A DNA stretch of 64,000 nucleotides, taken from contig JAQFVV010012545.1 in assembly GCA_028023455.1 (NCBI GenBank), positions 1,364,001-1,428,000 of the forward strand, written 5' to 3'. Within the stretch, counting starts at the first letter, position 1, and the number at the start of each line of letters is the position of its first letter. The translations under genes were made by a program, and so were the position numbers. Shown piece after piece: positions 60,001 through 63,455 of the stretch. This DNA comes from Epiperipatus broadwayi. Its lineage: Eukaryota > Onychophora > Udeonychophora > Euonychophora > Peripatidae. The notes beneath the pieces are model-generated. The model saw nothing but the letters and a program-made list of their open reading frames with translations, was not told the DNA's origin and did no database searches.

Positions 60001-60457
60001 ATATAAGCAAAAATAAAAATTGAAAACATGCTGAAATATATATTTTAAAAGAAGTATATGGATTAATGCAAATGAATGATAAAAATGAAGTTAGCATTGG
60101 ATTTCATGCAGAAAAGAAAAGAGGTTGGTTAATAAATCATCAAATCTCAGAAAATTTAAATATCAGATGATTAAGCCAATTTAATAAAAAATGTCAGCAG
60201 GAAAAATGATGGGAATATACTGCACCATGTACCAGGATAAACAAAAGATGTGTTAGGGTCCCCTCCATTCATTGGTATTTTTTCTTTGTTGCGATGACTA
60301 AAAGAACGACGATTAAATGATAAATGAGAAGTCTCCGAAGTTTCGGAGATGCGAGACATAGATCGCACAAATGTGAGGATATTCCCTCGTGTAGTAGAAT
60401 CAGATGCCAAAGACGTGGGACTGGTACAACTACTCGACGAGTCCTCATCTGATATGT
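11946..60457 (-). CDS. BLTP1: BLTP1 (KIAA1109/Tweek) gene, C-terminal half, nine exons, partial at both ends
   Basis: Bridge-like lipid transfer protein 1 is a giant rod-like protein of the VPS13/ATG2-like group that moves phospholipid between membranes at contact sites with the endoplasmic reticulum; Drosophila Tweek and yeast Csf1 are relatives. Exons in coding order are 60457-60233, 59814-59595, 47697-47540, 44672-44480, 30517-30303, 30224-29961, 24891-24709, 24544-24365 and 12086-11946. All acceptors are AG and all donors GT. Junction phases run 1,2,1,2,1,1,1,1 and every split codon restores a sensible residue. The translated order matches the family's C-terminal half as I remember it. 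The total is 1779 coding bases. Introns range from 78 bases to about 14 kb; the long ones are filled with mobile-element debris. Upstream exons lie beyond 64000 and the extreme C-terminal exons were not found. Confidence 0.93.
12204..12359. repeat. Foldback repeat with weak hammerhead-like arms
   Basis: The left arm (from 12204) carries CATTTTGATCAGATC and the right arm (to about 12359) GATCTAATCAAAATG, with GAAGATG blocks inside. Read outward, each arm has a stem-like GAT block before (G)AAAATG. That outline recalls degenerate Penelope hammerheads, but the CUGANGA box is not intact. Confidence 0.45.
12586..12712. repeat. Foldback repeat, 55-bp arms
   Basis: Arms 12586-12640 and 12657-12712 are near-perfect reverse complements around a 16-base loop. 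Each arm includes TTGAAGAAGCTGTT and ATAGCAAAC. This looks like a decayed Penelope-type hammerhead core in which CUGAAGA, a GCUGUU/AUAGC hairpin and GAAAC have become UUGAAGA and CAAAC. It is a head-to-head dimer of a short element. Confidence 0.65.
13098..13212. repeat. MITE-like hairpin, 35-bp perfect terminal repeats
   Basis: Arms 13098-13132 and 13178-13212 are perfect inverted repeats ending in TTAAACAATTC. The inner ACTCTCCATA and AATCAATGGATGCCAG words are shared with the larger foldback elements at 45.3 and 60.5 kb, so this is an internally deleted member of that family. Confidence 0.75.
13838..13850 (+). repeat. Left target-site duplication of hammerhead array
   Basis: TAAATAAGAAACT here is repeated exactly at 16572-16584, just outside the other end of the array. 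Confidence 0.85.
13965..14006 (-). ncRNA. Hammerhead ribozyme motif, inverted unit
   Basis: Minus-strand copy of the 42-nt motif found in the direct units: ACCUCA, CUGAUGA (14000-13994), a short stem II, GAAA, ACC/GGU stem III and GUC, then UGAGGU pairing back to the start. It is identical to the intact direct copies over these positions. Confidence 0.8.
14258..14299 (+). ncRNA. Hammerhead ribozyme motif, unit 1
   Basis: Order: ACCUCA (stem I 5'), CUGAUGA (14264-14270), CGCUAGAGGCA (stem II and loop), GAAA, CCGCGGUC (stem III and cleavage triplet), UGAGGU (stem I 3'). Stem I is six perfect pairs. Stem III is only A-U, C-G, C-G around a two-base GC loop. Stem II is the weak part: two G-C pairs and a G-U, with C opposite A next to the core. 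Every invariant core residue is present and the predicted cut follows GUC. Confidence 0.82.
14627..14668 (+). ncRNA. Hammerhead ribozyme motif, unit 2
   Basis: Same 42 positions as unit 1, core at 14633-14639. A G replaces A just downstream (GTTGAGGGT instead of GTTGAAGGT), outside the motif. Confidence 0.82.
14996..15037 (+). ncRNA. Hammerhead ribozyme motif, unit 3
   Basis: Core CUGAUGA at 15002-15008; all motif positions match unit 1. Confidence 0.82.
15365..15406 (+). ncRNA. Hammerhead ribozyme motif, unit 4
   Basis: Core at 15371-15377; all motif positions match unit 1. The unit that follows carries one extra G, making that spacing 370. Confidence 0.82.
15735..15776 (+). ncRNA. Hammerhead ribozyme motif, unit 5 (loop variant)
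   Basis: Core at 15741-15747. CCGCGG is CCGTGG here. The change falls in the two-base stem III loop, so stem pairing and the GUC triplet are kept. Confidence 0.8.
16104..16145 (+). ncRNA. Hammerhead ribozyme motif, unit 6 (loop variant)
   Basis: Core at 16110-16116. It carries the same CCGTGG loop change as the neighbouring unit 5, suggesting the two share an ancestor separate from the other units. Confidence 0.8.
16473..16514 (+). ncRNA. Hammerhead ribozyme motif, unit 7
   Basis: Core at 16479-16485; matches unit 1. The unit is cut off about 55 bases downstream at the array end. Confidence 0.82.
16572..16584 (+). repeat. Right target-site duplication of hammerhead array
   Basis: TAAATAAGAAACT, identical to 13838-13850. 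Confidence 0.85.
16585..20700. other. Intronic A+T-rich sequence, no feature recognised
   Basis: Part of the 12.3 kb intron between BLTP1 exons H and I. I see short AT microsatellites and homopolymer runs but no exon, structured repeat or open frame with a known motif. Confidence 0.5.
20705..20860 (+). repeat. Fragment of the foldback hammerhead family
   Basis: AGGGATTTATTAAGAACTACCATCTAGCAT and the following words resemble the 3' part of the repeat at 26.5 kb (TAGGATTTTATTAAACAC, ACCATCTGGCATC). The hammerhead region itself is not preserved here. Confidence 0.4.
22000..22095 (-). repeat. Possible tRNA-derived remnant
   Basis: Read on the minus strand, TGGTTTAATGGCAATGATGG recalls a D-arm and ATGGATCCCAGTTTAG a damaged T-arm region. 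No paired arms can be drawn with confidence and it overlaps the presumed 5' part of the LINE remnant. Confidence 0.25.
22140..24180 (+). pseudogene. Decayed non-LTR retrotransposon (LINE) ORF2
   Basis: Plus-strand translation gives endonuclease-like pieces near 22230-22390 (FFLRDFLEYVSR for the LGDFNARVG motif, IEFFAQHMK for LLEFCAxH). Next, from 23073, reverse transcriptase pieces read DCMVQIYKNNGDKKNCINYQ, ISLLPSTEKILLKIL, PTVDKWLAKTQYDF, then (after stops) DLYIAF, KAFDSIN and a YADDC-like block near 23705-23760. This is the order of an apurinic-endonuclease LINE of the jockey/CR1/RTE kind. Many stops and frame changes show it is dead; the longest intact frame is 98 codons. It lies antisense to BLTP1 in its largest 3' intron. 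Confidence 0.75.
24365..24544 (-). CDS. BLTP1: BLTP1 exon H
   Basis: It starts EVDRFPTLDRDRSDSIS, a polar charged linker, then IIFSFPSLQLHLKSEHLQ and ends NEPHSS. The FSFPSLQLHLKSEH strand corresponds to the family's conserved LPxxQLxxKSxH segment. The acceptor is CTTTAG and the donor GTACGC, which is weaker than its neighbours. The intron to exon G is 164 bases. The linker differs most from remembered homologues, as expected for disordered sequence. Confidence 0.88.
24709..24891 (-). CDS. BLTP1: BLTP1 exon G
   Basis: It reads AVDTHIVQNLSFRLGHN and then MATVSRVIRNHYVPPQFRTM, followed by QDWFIYAFANSELD. The FxLGHN and MATVxRVxR segments and the WFxYAF helix match BLTP1 order directly after exon F. 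The acceptor is TTTTTAG and the donor a perfect GTAAGT. It is phase 1 on both sides; the entry codon rebuilds aspartate. Confidence 0.92.
25560..26700. repeat. Cluster of decayed foldback-hammerhead-family fragments
   Basis: Three or more pieces of the family at 45.3 and 60.5 kb lie here. At 25600-25830 (reverse sense) there are CCAATATTTCC, ACTAGTTTCTAG and GGGAGCAGTGCACCT; at 26040-26200 a shorter piece; at 26395-26660 (direct sense) GATGGCTGCTAAAGGATC, CTCACTGATAAC, TAGAAACAAGTCTGG and ATCTGGCATCTATTGATTAC. In the direct piece the core reads CUGAUAA with GAAA retained, so it is a damaged hammerhead. They sit in the 5 kb BLTP1 intron between exons F and G. Confidence 0.6.
26700..29960. other. 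Intronic A+T-rich sequence, nothing recognised
   Basis: The remainder of the intron between BLTP1 exons F and G. It has homopolymer runs and a short CA run near 29190; no gene or RNA seen. Confidence 0.5.
29961..30224 (-). CDS. BLTP1: BLTP1 exon F
   Basis: It reads STMEQMSRHHRHWQKVLRRV, then GTILGGTVALHGNNISLACF and FKAKSWALFSLREPHISFAT, ending EAQDIINP. Alternating hydrophobic strands and a conserved ALHGN/LACFHG core match the family. The acceptor is TTTTGCAG and the donor GTAAAA followed by a T/A run. It is separated from exon E by an intron of only 78 bases, the smallest in the window. Confidence 0.94.
30303..30517 (-). CDS. BLTP1: BLTP1 exon E
   Basis: It reads PALIFIHGDLCWDQFQIMIS, then KSTTPDLIKMYSKLEEFFNQ and QFKSSKRVFSSLQPR, ending in a basic stretch KRKISE. 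IHGDLxWDxxQxMISxSTTxDL is diagnostic for BLTP1. The acceptor is AATAG and the donor GTATGT. The QFKSSKRVFSSLQPR wording resembles, from memory, protostome homologues more than vertebrate ones. Confidence 0.94.
30518..31329. other. Intronic A+T-rich sequence, nothing recognised
   Basis: First part of the 14 kb intron between BLTP1 exons D and E. Open frames here have no motif. Confidence 0.5.
31330..31690 (+). pseudogene. LINE ORF2 3' end with GATGAT tail
   Basis: The plus strand reads, with stops, IKRLK-W-WAGYIARRDENRW, then WIPRDCKRPRKRP, VRWMDG and SWIEF. These are the closing residues of many jockey/RTE-like LINE polyproteins. It is followed by a short GATGATGATGA repeat near 31668-31683, a typical LINE 3' tail. 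It is 5'-truncated and dead. Confidence 0.75.
31806..32348 (+). CDS. Penelope-like element fragment with GIY-YIG endonuclease domain
   Basis: The 180-residue frame carries the region between the reverse transcriptase and endonuclease (TIPFVPNVTPNIAKTLAN near residues 24-42) and then the GIY-YIG module. There, VVYNKM-C, a second cysteine five residues later and ASYYGETRANLNTRIYQH (about 86-103) match the family pattern of V/I-Y, paired cysteines, YIGxT and an R-x3-H helix. A later ...AKRKVKEAFYIA segment fits the catalytic E helix. The reverse transcriptase is missing upstream, so the element is 5'-truncated. It is a different subfamily from the element at 55.4-57.0 kb. The frame is open but unlikely to be functional alone. 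Confidence 0.75.
   Translation: MYFDLVNTLLVFHKLPKDNMKYLTIPFVPNVTPNIAKTLANNFKFSYRTPPKTNRLINNAKDKTDKYQAPHVVYNKMACPQLDCHASYYGETRANLNTRIYQHRYVYNRVKNKNEGSSVFWDHQAATGHVFEPSSTQIILICTEKNDAKRKVKEAFYIANDINAINRREACFALSKQWIN
32394..32438 (+). ncRNA. Degenerate hammerhead-like motif 3' of Penelope fragment
   Basis: Forty-five bases after the endonuclease stop codon, GCTATGAGTAT is followed by a GAGATT/AATCTC hairpin, then CGAAAG and CGCTAAGC. The stem II-GAAA outline is that of Penelope hammerheads, but CUGANGA is replaced by CUAUGAGUA. The inverted repeat at 47.2 kb has the same block. Confidence 0.4.
32450..34100. repeat. A+T-rich debris with a dispersed repeat copy (33.4-33.85 kb)
   Basis: A block starting ATTCTAATTCCAGAAAAAA with TGACTCTACAAAC and CTGTGAACC recurs, heavily diverged, near 38.35-38.5 and 39.35-39.5 kb. 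The family is unknown to me; no coding content was recognised. Confidence 0.4.
34123..34376. repeat. Foldback repeat with hammerhead-like left arm
   Basis: Arms of about 134 and 115 bases (34123-34256 and 34262-34376) are reverse complements, sharing GCTTATAATACTTCTTT, CACTTCAATGCAAACAAA, TTTCGACTG and GGATAAAG. On the minus strand the left arm has UUGAUGA (34225-34219), a GACUG/CAGUC hairpin with a 5-base loop, GAAAC and GUA. The right arm has lost the hairpin loop. One base differs from CUGAUGA. It is a head-to-head dimer of a short Penelope-like end. Confidence 0.65.
34600..36100 (-). pseudogene. Antisense LINE reverse transcriptase remnant
   Basis: Minus-strand translation gives DCEKAFDSI (35428-35402), GVQQGESISPK (35297-35265) and GNHLHFANNVVIF (35180-35142). 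These are the A, B and C (xADD-like, here ANN) motifs of LINE reverse transcriptase in the right order and spacing. Further pieces resembling the thumb and end domains lie toward 34680. The catalytic aspartates of the last motif are mutated and stops are frequent, so it is dead. Confidence 0.65.
36100..40890. other. A+T-rich intron with undefined repeat debris
   Basis: It holds the second and third copies of the repeat first seen at 33.4 kb (38.35 and 39.35 kb) and a block at 37.85-37.96 kb (GAATGTATAAAGTGGACATT) similar to 49.83 kb. A weak minus-strand QNAFDHTKYFKIIMEAFN stretch near 37230 may be another reverse transcriptase fragment. None is well enough preserved to name. Confidence 0.4.
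40895..41185 (+). repeat. A+T-rich tandem repeat, about 80-bp unit
   Basis: The words TGTAGAATAAAACTAATAACT, TGTATAAYGAATATGTAAAA and TAATAATAAGAGTACAATAA recur three to four times with drift. It is a minisatellite of variable spacing immediately upstream of the LTR-like block. Confidence 0.6.
41200..41520 (+). promoter_or_regulatory. Solo LTR-like promoter block
   Basis: Two related CCATATATGGT boxes near 41252 and 41300 precede a TATA box (GTATATAAACCCCC near 41340). About 30 bases later come a GAGTTTTAATAATAAG block and GACTCCTGCCTC, and the block ends in TTACGCCTACAA. This order (upstream boxes, TATA, poly(A)-like signal, CA end) is that of an LTR. No matching second LTR, primer-binding site or gag/pol was seen, and I could not define a target duplication. 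CCATATATGG also matches the SRF-type CArG box. Confidence 0.4.
41874..43818 (+). mobile_element. Candidate LTR-element remnant
   Basis: It begins TGTAACGGTATATAA and ends near two CGACCGTTATAAT blocks (43776 and 43803), one followed by TGGTGCTATCATCC. The ends are inverted (TGTAACGG with CCGTTATA). Inside, near 42365-42510, a TATA-like TATAAAACCCC is followed by GCAATAAATT, suggesting an LTR promoter and poly(A) signal. No reverse transcriptase, integrase or gag motif is visible. The interior at 42.9-43.3 kb is less A+T-rich and has open frames without recognised motifs. The flanks are AT microsatellites, which hide any target duplication. Confidence 0.3.
43820..44479. other. Intronic, nothing recognised
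   Basis: The intron end next to BLTP1 exon D, A+T-rich with a short CA run near 44325. Confidence 0.5.
44480..44672 (-). CDS. BLTP1: BLTP1 exon D
   Basis: It begins VHIKEDPGQDPDHTIG, continues LTALEARLDYMGTSVLMVRV and ends DEWRINVEQLSDKPLATT. The ARLDYMGTSVLM segment is a strong family hallmark. The acceptor is TTGAAG and the donor a near-consensus GTAAGA. It leaves in phase 2 (AG), completed by G as arginine. The intron between exons C and D contains a foldback element with its own 14-bp target duplication. Confidence 0.93.
45448..45500 (-). ncRNA. Hammerhead-like motif, left arm
   Basis: Minus strand: CUGAUGA (45487-45481), then A-GGC-CACAA-GCC-A as stem II, then GUAA in place of GAAA, and CUAAUC in place of CUAGUC. 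The box and stem II are good; two damaging changes make this copy probably inactive. Confidence 0.55.
45733..45790 (+). ncRNA. Hammerhead ribozyme-like motif, right arm
   Basis: CUGACGA (45744-45750) fits CUGANGA. It is followed by a weakened stem II (AGAUCACAGCCA), GAAA, and CUAGUC, in which ACU/AGU forms a self-complementary stem III ending in a GUC cleavage triplet. Stem I pairs UCCUCA with UGGGGA (six pairs, one wobble). After an internal loop, AUCC pairs with GGAU, giving the peripheral loop typical of type I hammerheads. Confidence 0.65.
45906..47115. other. Intronic, nothing recognised
   Basis: A+T-rich; poly(A) run near 46280. No repeat boundary or gene seen. Confidence 0.5.
47121..47335. 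repeat. Palindromic repeat of about 105-bp arms
   Basis: Left arm from about 47121 (TATACAAATTAAAAAGCGTA) and right arm to about 47335 are near-perfect reverse complements around GCGGTAT. Read outward, each arm has ATATGAGGC, a GAGGC/GCCTC-type hairpin, then CGAAAGCGCTTAG (UGAAAGCGC in the right arm). This matches the block behind the Penelope endonuclease fragment at 32.4 kb, so the palindrome is two Penelope 3' ends joined head-to-head. Confidence 0.75.
47540..47697 (-). CDS. BLTP1: BLTP1 exon C
   Basis: After the split threonine it reads WLTTDFKSQGRLSIGSSG, then MSIGLGGSSLDAKSGIVGG, and ends in IELSKIETF. This is the repeated-strand lipid-groove signature of BLTP1. The acceptor is TTATAG and the donor GTAATT, with phase 1 exit. 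The preceding intron is nearly 12 kb and carries a Penelope-like element, a TIR transposon and a 343-bp repeat cluster. Confidence 0.92.
47705..52545. other. A+T-rich intron, little recognised
   Basis: Part of the 12 kb intron between BLTP1 exons B and C. A GAATATATGAAGTGGATATT block near 49840 resembles 37.93 kb, suggesting an unnamed dispersed repeat. Open frames show no motif. Confidence 0.45.
52552..53640. mobile_element. 343-bp repeat: inverted and tandem copies
   Basis: One full inverted copy (52552-52893) is followed by a partial copy in the same sense (52893-52985), then two direct copies (52986-53335 and 53336-53640). Units start with TTTATATTATCTTAAAA and include GTTGAAGATAAGAGTG, GATTTGCAGAGGTCC and a CTTAAGGTTATAGCCTTAA palindrome. 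A hairpin with a GAAA tetraloop (AAATC-GAAA-GATTT) is retained near 52832 and 53056. The layout, one end inverted and tandem thereafter, matches the hammerhead array at 14-16.5 kb, but I find no hammerhead core in it. No reading frame is shared among copies. Confidence 0.75.
53641..55420. other. Intronic debris with a possible tRNA-like remnant near 53.98-54.12 kb
   Basis: AAATTGGTTAAAGTGCTGGA near 53968-53987 resembles a tRNA D-arm/box A, with a damaged box B-like TGCAATTCAATTC near 54075. The rest is purine-rich and A+T-rich with no conserved frame. Confidence 0.35.
55420..55435 (+). repeat. Target-site duplication of Penelope insertion, left
   Basis: AACATTACAAGCATAA here recurs at about 56997-57012, directly flanking the element. 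Confidence 0.75.
55527..55680 (+). repeat. Short tandem repeat in the Penelope 3' region
   Basis: CTGTTAGTAATATCACAGC plus AAACAGGTTAGTATATGCAC recurs about three and a half times, units near 42 bases with one shortened copy. One copy of the same block is at 62850-62895. Confidence 0.75.
55672..55715 (-). ncRNA. Hammerhead-like motif of the Penelope element
   Basis: Minus strand: CUGAAGA (55715-55709) fits CUGANGA. It is followed by AGAGG...CCUCU as a five-pair stem II with one unpaired C, then GAAA, ACG-UUGUG-CGU as stem III, and GUA as the cleavage triplet. A good stem I is not evident. Penelope elements are known to carry minimal hammerheads near their ends, so position and sequence agree. 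Confidence 0.6.
55740..55826 (-). repeat. tRNA-like segment with box A and box B
   Basis: Minus strand: GGCAGGATGGCTCAGTTGGT starts like a tRNA and contains a perfect box A (TGGCTCAGTTGG). GGTTCGAATCC (55761-55751) is a perfect box B. The spacing is that of a class II tRNA. The T-stem and acceptor stem do not pair properly, so it is tRNA-derived and could act as an internal pol III promoter. It lies between the Penelope stop codon and the hammerhead-like motif. Confidence 0.7.
55858..56982 (-). CDS. Penelope-like reverse transcriptase/GIY-YIG endonuclease, N-terminally truncated
   Basis: The protein copies element RNA into DNA at a nick made by its own endonuclease. In the 374-residue frame, NQGMAMGSPLSSLISNIYME (25-44) is the conserved motif before the catalytic YVDD (64-67). 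FTIEPEQEQKLAFLDV (95-110) and YRKPTHTGKYLAYTSNH (125-141) are hallmark Penelope palm/thumb motifs. A linker with YPYIPKIADKLRKI follows. The GIY-YIG domain is CIYKIPCECGRTYIGETS (259-276) with RPIQKRLQEH after it, including the family's paired cysteines (265, 267). The frame is uninterrupted, so the insertion is recent, but the first catalytic aspartate motif and the N-terminus are absent. The ATG at the start is an internal methionine, not the natural start. Confidence 0.92.
   Translation of the reverse strand: MMMELLTFCIKTTYFQYNTEFFQQNQGMAMGSPLSSLISNIYMEELETTAIKTTPYPPKVWLRYVDDTFVVWPHGEALLQTLWTHINNISPSIKFTIEPEQEQKLAFLDVLVTRLPHGKIKTTVYRKPTHTGKYLAYTSNHTRNTKHGVILSLWNRAKEVCSETGDLEKEKIYIEQTLKKNGYPSAVIKKTLNRQQKEPSREKTIIGTVVYPYIPKIADKLRKICNQYNIRTAFQSHTTLRGILTFTKPKLEMLQRKNCIYKIPCECGRTYIGETSRPIQKRLQEHKLMIRREKTDVSKVADHVWTNEHTFNWENTKILDKEEKVQRRKFKEAAHMTMAKNPISQPSVTIHNVWKSLINFALRKKWRNQEEPHR
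56997..57012 (+). repeat. Target-site duplication of Penelope insertion, right
   Basis: AACATTACAAGCATAA, the same as at 55420-55435. Confidence 0.75.
57013..57997. other. Intronic, nothing recognised
   Basis: A+T-rich; open frames on both strands lack any motif. Confidence 0.5.
58006..59196. mobile_element. Non-autonomous DNA transposon with 38-bp terminal inverted repeats
   Basis: Termini 58006-58043 and 59159-59196 are inverted repeats starting GGTTGTCGTC, with about two mismatches in 38. AATATTAA is duplicated exactly outside (57998-58005 and 59197-59204). An 8-bp duplication with GG at the tips is compatible with Merlin-like elements; hAT elements also make 8-bp duplications but normally start CA. 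No transposase motif is present in the 1.19 kb. The first 250 bases are much more G+C-rich and CpG-rich than the surroundings. Inside lies a short telomere-like AACCCTAAA series. Confidence 0.85.
58759..58805 (+). repeat. Telomere-like degenerate repeat inside transposon
   Basis: Five to six AACC(C/G)TAA-type units alternate with AAC/AGC spacers. They resemble the complement of TTAGGG but with an irregular 7-12 base period, so they are probably a simple repeat of the transposon. Confidence 0.6.
59595..59814 (-). CDS. BLTP1: BLTP1 exon B
   Basis: It reads SAPHSPVADLRNHLPFSS near its start and ends with NWETLVLFAVNLSRLDVHMN followed by MGNVMGNTT. That last segment is among the most conserved parts of BLTP1 and begins a beta-rich groove module. 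The acceptor is TACTAG and the donor a consensus GTAAGT. It exits with two bases (AC), completed by the first A of the next exon as threonine. The intron to exon A is only 418 bases. Confidence 0.93.
60233..60457 (-). CDS. BLTP1: BLTP1 exon A (most 5' in window)
   Basis: Low-complexity, serine-rich linker exon. It enters in phase 1 after a TTTAG acceptor and reads DISDEDSSSSCTSPTSLA, then a basic/serine stretch including FVRSMSRISETSETS, and ends FVYP with a G left over. The donor is GTACAT. The leftover G joins the CA of the next exon to make alanine. The acidic-serine and RS-like content suggests a phosphorylated, disordered linker between lipid-groove modules. Nothing recognisable as BLTP1 was seen upstream in the window. 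Confidence 0.8.
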
Positions 60458-60551
60458 CTAAAGTAGCAAATAAGCTGAATTGTTATATTGGTTTTCTATA
60501 AGTAGTGGTCATAACTAAATTTGGGAATAATTTATATAAATCTTAATTCAT

Positions 60552-61016
60552 TAAAACAGGCAAAACTCTCCATACAGTATTGCCACTCTGCAAGTCAGAA
60601 TAATCAATGGATGCCAGAAGGTTTGTGCTTAAAAATCCCCATCTAGTGCCTATTCATCCAATATCCCCAGACTAGTTTCTGGCTTGTGGCTTTTGTCAGT
60701 GATGAGCCTTGGATCTAAGAGCGCTGCACTTAGATCTTGGAATCTAATGCAACCCCCCAGCAGCCATCTTTTATCTCTACTTAACTACAAAACTATGAGT
60801 CTTAAATTGAAAACACCATAATATTTTCAATCCAAGCTCATTAGCTTCCTGGAGATATTGAATTAGTAGGCACTAGATGAGGATTTTATGCACAAGTCTT
60901 CTGGCATCCATTGATTACTGTGGTTTGCAGAGTGGCAAAACTGTATGGAGAGTTTTGCCTGTTTTAATAAGAATTATAAGCAAGCATAAGAAATGGTGAT
61001 CATGTGATGTTTAATT
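60552..61016. mobile_element. Second foldback hammerhead-family element, 9-bp target duplication
   Basis: Left end TTAAAACAGGCAAAACTCTC and right end GAGTTTTGCCTGTTTTAA are inverted. The element continues right with GCATAAGAAATGGTGATCA, a block also found left of the 45.3 kb copy. TTAATTCAT flanks it directly (60543-60551 and 61017-61025). The right arm is shorter: it lacks the hammerhead region and joins near 60850. It lies just upstream of BLTP1 exon A. Confidence 0.75.
60652..60712 (-). ncRNA. Hammerhead-like motif in the 60.5 kb foldback element
   Basis: Minus strand: CUGACAA (one change from CUGANGA), stem II A-AGC-CACAA-GCC-A, GAAA, CUAGUC with the self-complementary stem III, then UGGGGAUAUUGGAU, the stem I 3' strand shared with the 45.7 kb copy. 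The box change predicts loss of activity here. Confidence 0.55.
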
Positions 61017-61025
61017 TTAATTCAT

Positions 61026-62730
61026 GCAGTAAAAGCTGATTATATAAATTGCAATAAAATAAAATAAAAAAATGGTGAAATGTAAAACATGTATGATATA
61101 TCATAATCTGAAATAAAATAATAATAAATAATAATATCTAAAACTAAATAAAATAAAAAAAACTATGCTGTAGACATATAGTGCTATACTTATAAAATCA
61201 TTTATTATTTCAATTAAGTTCTGATGTTTATGGTATCTCATTTTCTTCACAGATAATAATGATGATGATGAATAAAAGATGAGTAATGAAAAAGCAAAAA
61301 AATATAAAGAATTTAAAAAATCTAATATAATGATGATGATAATAATAATAATAAAGTTAATGTGTTTTTTTTTTTTTTTGTAATTATAGAAGTATAAAAA
61401 ATAAGATTAAATTCTAAATGCAATTACCAATGACATATCAAAAATGTAAATTATTTTTTAAAAATACATTTTCACTTCTTTCTAACATAATGTGCTTACA
61501 TTATGAAATTATAACAAATACTTTTTCCCATTTTTCTAATCAAATTTAATATCCTGATGTCAATCTGCTTTCAAAATAATTAAAAACATATCAATTTTTT
61601 AATCTGTATATATATTTTTTTAAATATCTGATCTCATAATTTCATGGCTATTTTTTTTATTATTTAATTCACTAATTTAGAATTATCTGGGGAGAAAAAA
61701 AAAATAAGTAGTACAAAAAAGTTACATTTATGAAGGCATATTAATTCAGGAAATTTCAAAAATTAAAGTTTTATTCAACAAAAAAAAAGTTTATTAGTAT
61801 CACAACTGTATCTAACTAAACTTATTTTCTATTTCAAATATCCTCAGGAATTGAAGATATCATTATTTTAGTTTTTCTAATACCAGAAAGTTTATTTTTA
61901 ATATATTTAATACAAAAATAATGAGACTAAATATAAAGATACACATATAGAAATATTTAGTCTATGATATGCACATCCAATTTTGTGTCACTGAAAATTA
62001 AAAAGTTTCAAGTTTCATATTATTACAAAAAAAAAGATTGTATGTGTACTGTGCTAAGAAGAAAATTATAATTATTTGTTTTTTTTCTTGTTATATGGTA
62101 AATTTAAATTTATCAACTCACTTTTCAGTAGTGCTGTTTCATATAACTGATCCTTTTTTTTCTTTTTATATCACAAATTTCTTTTCTTGCTCTATAATTA
62201 CTAGCCATAGGTTTATATTTTATAGCTTTTTTGATAGTTTCCAAAGTTTTAGGATAATATTTTCAGAAAAGTTTGATCTCTTATTATCCTCTCCAAGAAA
62301 AATCCATTTAGCTTTTTTATATAGATAACACGCCAAAACCTTATTCCGAATTTGTCAGGTTTGATTGCTATGTGCTGACTAAATTGACCATGAAAATAGT
62401 AAACATTATATTCTAAATATCGAATCTCAACTGCTTCATAATTTCTTTACATCATTTACACATTGTGAATTACATCTTAAATTATCCACTCCAAGTTTGC
62501 ATTGTAAGCACTCTTTATAAAGAAATAGCAGTAATCAAACCTAATCTATCTACAGATAATTTCCTGTACAATTTTTTTTATCAGCTCCAAAATAGGTATC
62601 AAAAGCAGCTTCCATTTTATCAACATCCAATTTTCAATTGACCATGACCTATCTTTAATTTATATTGCATTGTATATCTCTTCTTGGACACTGACCATTT
62701 ATAGAAACTGCTATTCATTTTGTGTTTTCC
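61026..62730. other. 5' flank or intron, microsatellites only
   Basis: GATGAT and AATAAT runs near 61255-61355, a T13 run near 61368 and generic A+T-rich sequence. No upstream BLTP1 exon was recognised. Confidence 0.5.
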
Positions 62731-62895
62731 TGAAGGTTTGTGATGATGGTGTTTTAGTTGTATTTTTATGTTGGATTATTTCCATCATCTAATATAAGTA
62801 TTGAATGTCTTTAGAAAAAATTAACTATTTAAATATTCCAAATACATTCAACTGTTAGTATTAGCACATCAAACAGGTTAGTATGTGCATGTTGT
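62731..62895. mobile_element. Penelope 3'-end fragment with an inverted joint
   Basis: From about 62768 the plus strand matches 55436-55560 (TATTTTTATGTTGGATTATT, TCCATCATCTAATAT, TTGAATGTCTTTAGAAAA, CAACTGTTAG), the antisense 3' end of the 55 kb element. Just before it, CTGAAGGTTTGTGATGATGG (62732-62751) equals the opposite, sense strand of the truncated 5' edge of that element near 56990. Sense and antisense pieces therefore sit side by side. Confidence 0.6.
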
Positions 62896-63455
62896 AAGAG
62901 ATGGCTTACAACCAACCATCACCACCTGTCCAAGTTTTTTTCACAATGTTTGAATTCAGGCCAAGTGGTAGGCAAATAATTTATCCTACATACCTGCTTA
63001 TACACATGAAGTATATACATATATAAACATACATATAAACTAATATGTTTGTCTATTTGTAGAAATTATTATTATTTTCTTCATTTAATATCATTAACTA
63101 AAATAATAATTGACTGATAAGACAGACATAAGCAAAGGTCAAAATATATGAGGTCAAAATAGTTGCTAGGTGATCGACTTTGAAGAATGAAGACTAAATA
63201 AAAATAATAATAATAATAGTAATGTTTTATAATTTGTCTTTTTTGATTAGTTTTGTAACAATAGGTTTTAGCTAGCATGAGAAAACAAGCTAGCGTTTTC
63301 TTCACTTGTCGGCTAACAGCAGAACTATCAGGATATAAAAATAAAACGTCTTTTTTTAAAAAAAAAAAAAAAAAAATGCAGCATTTAAAAAAAAAAGAAA
63401 ACAGTAGAATATGTATTTTAAAATTTAATACCGATATTTTAAAATTAATACAAAC

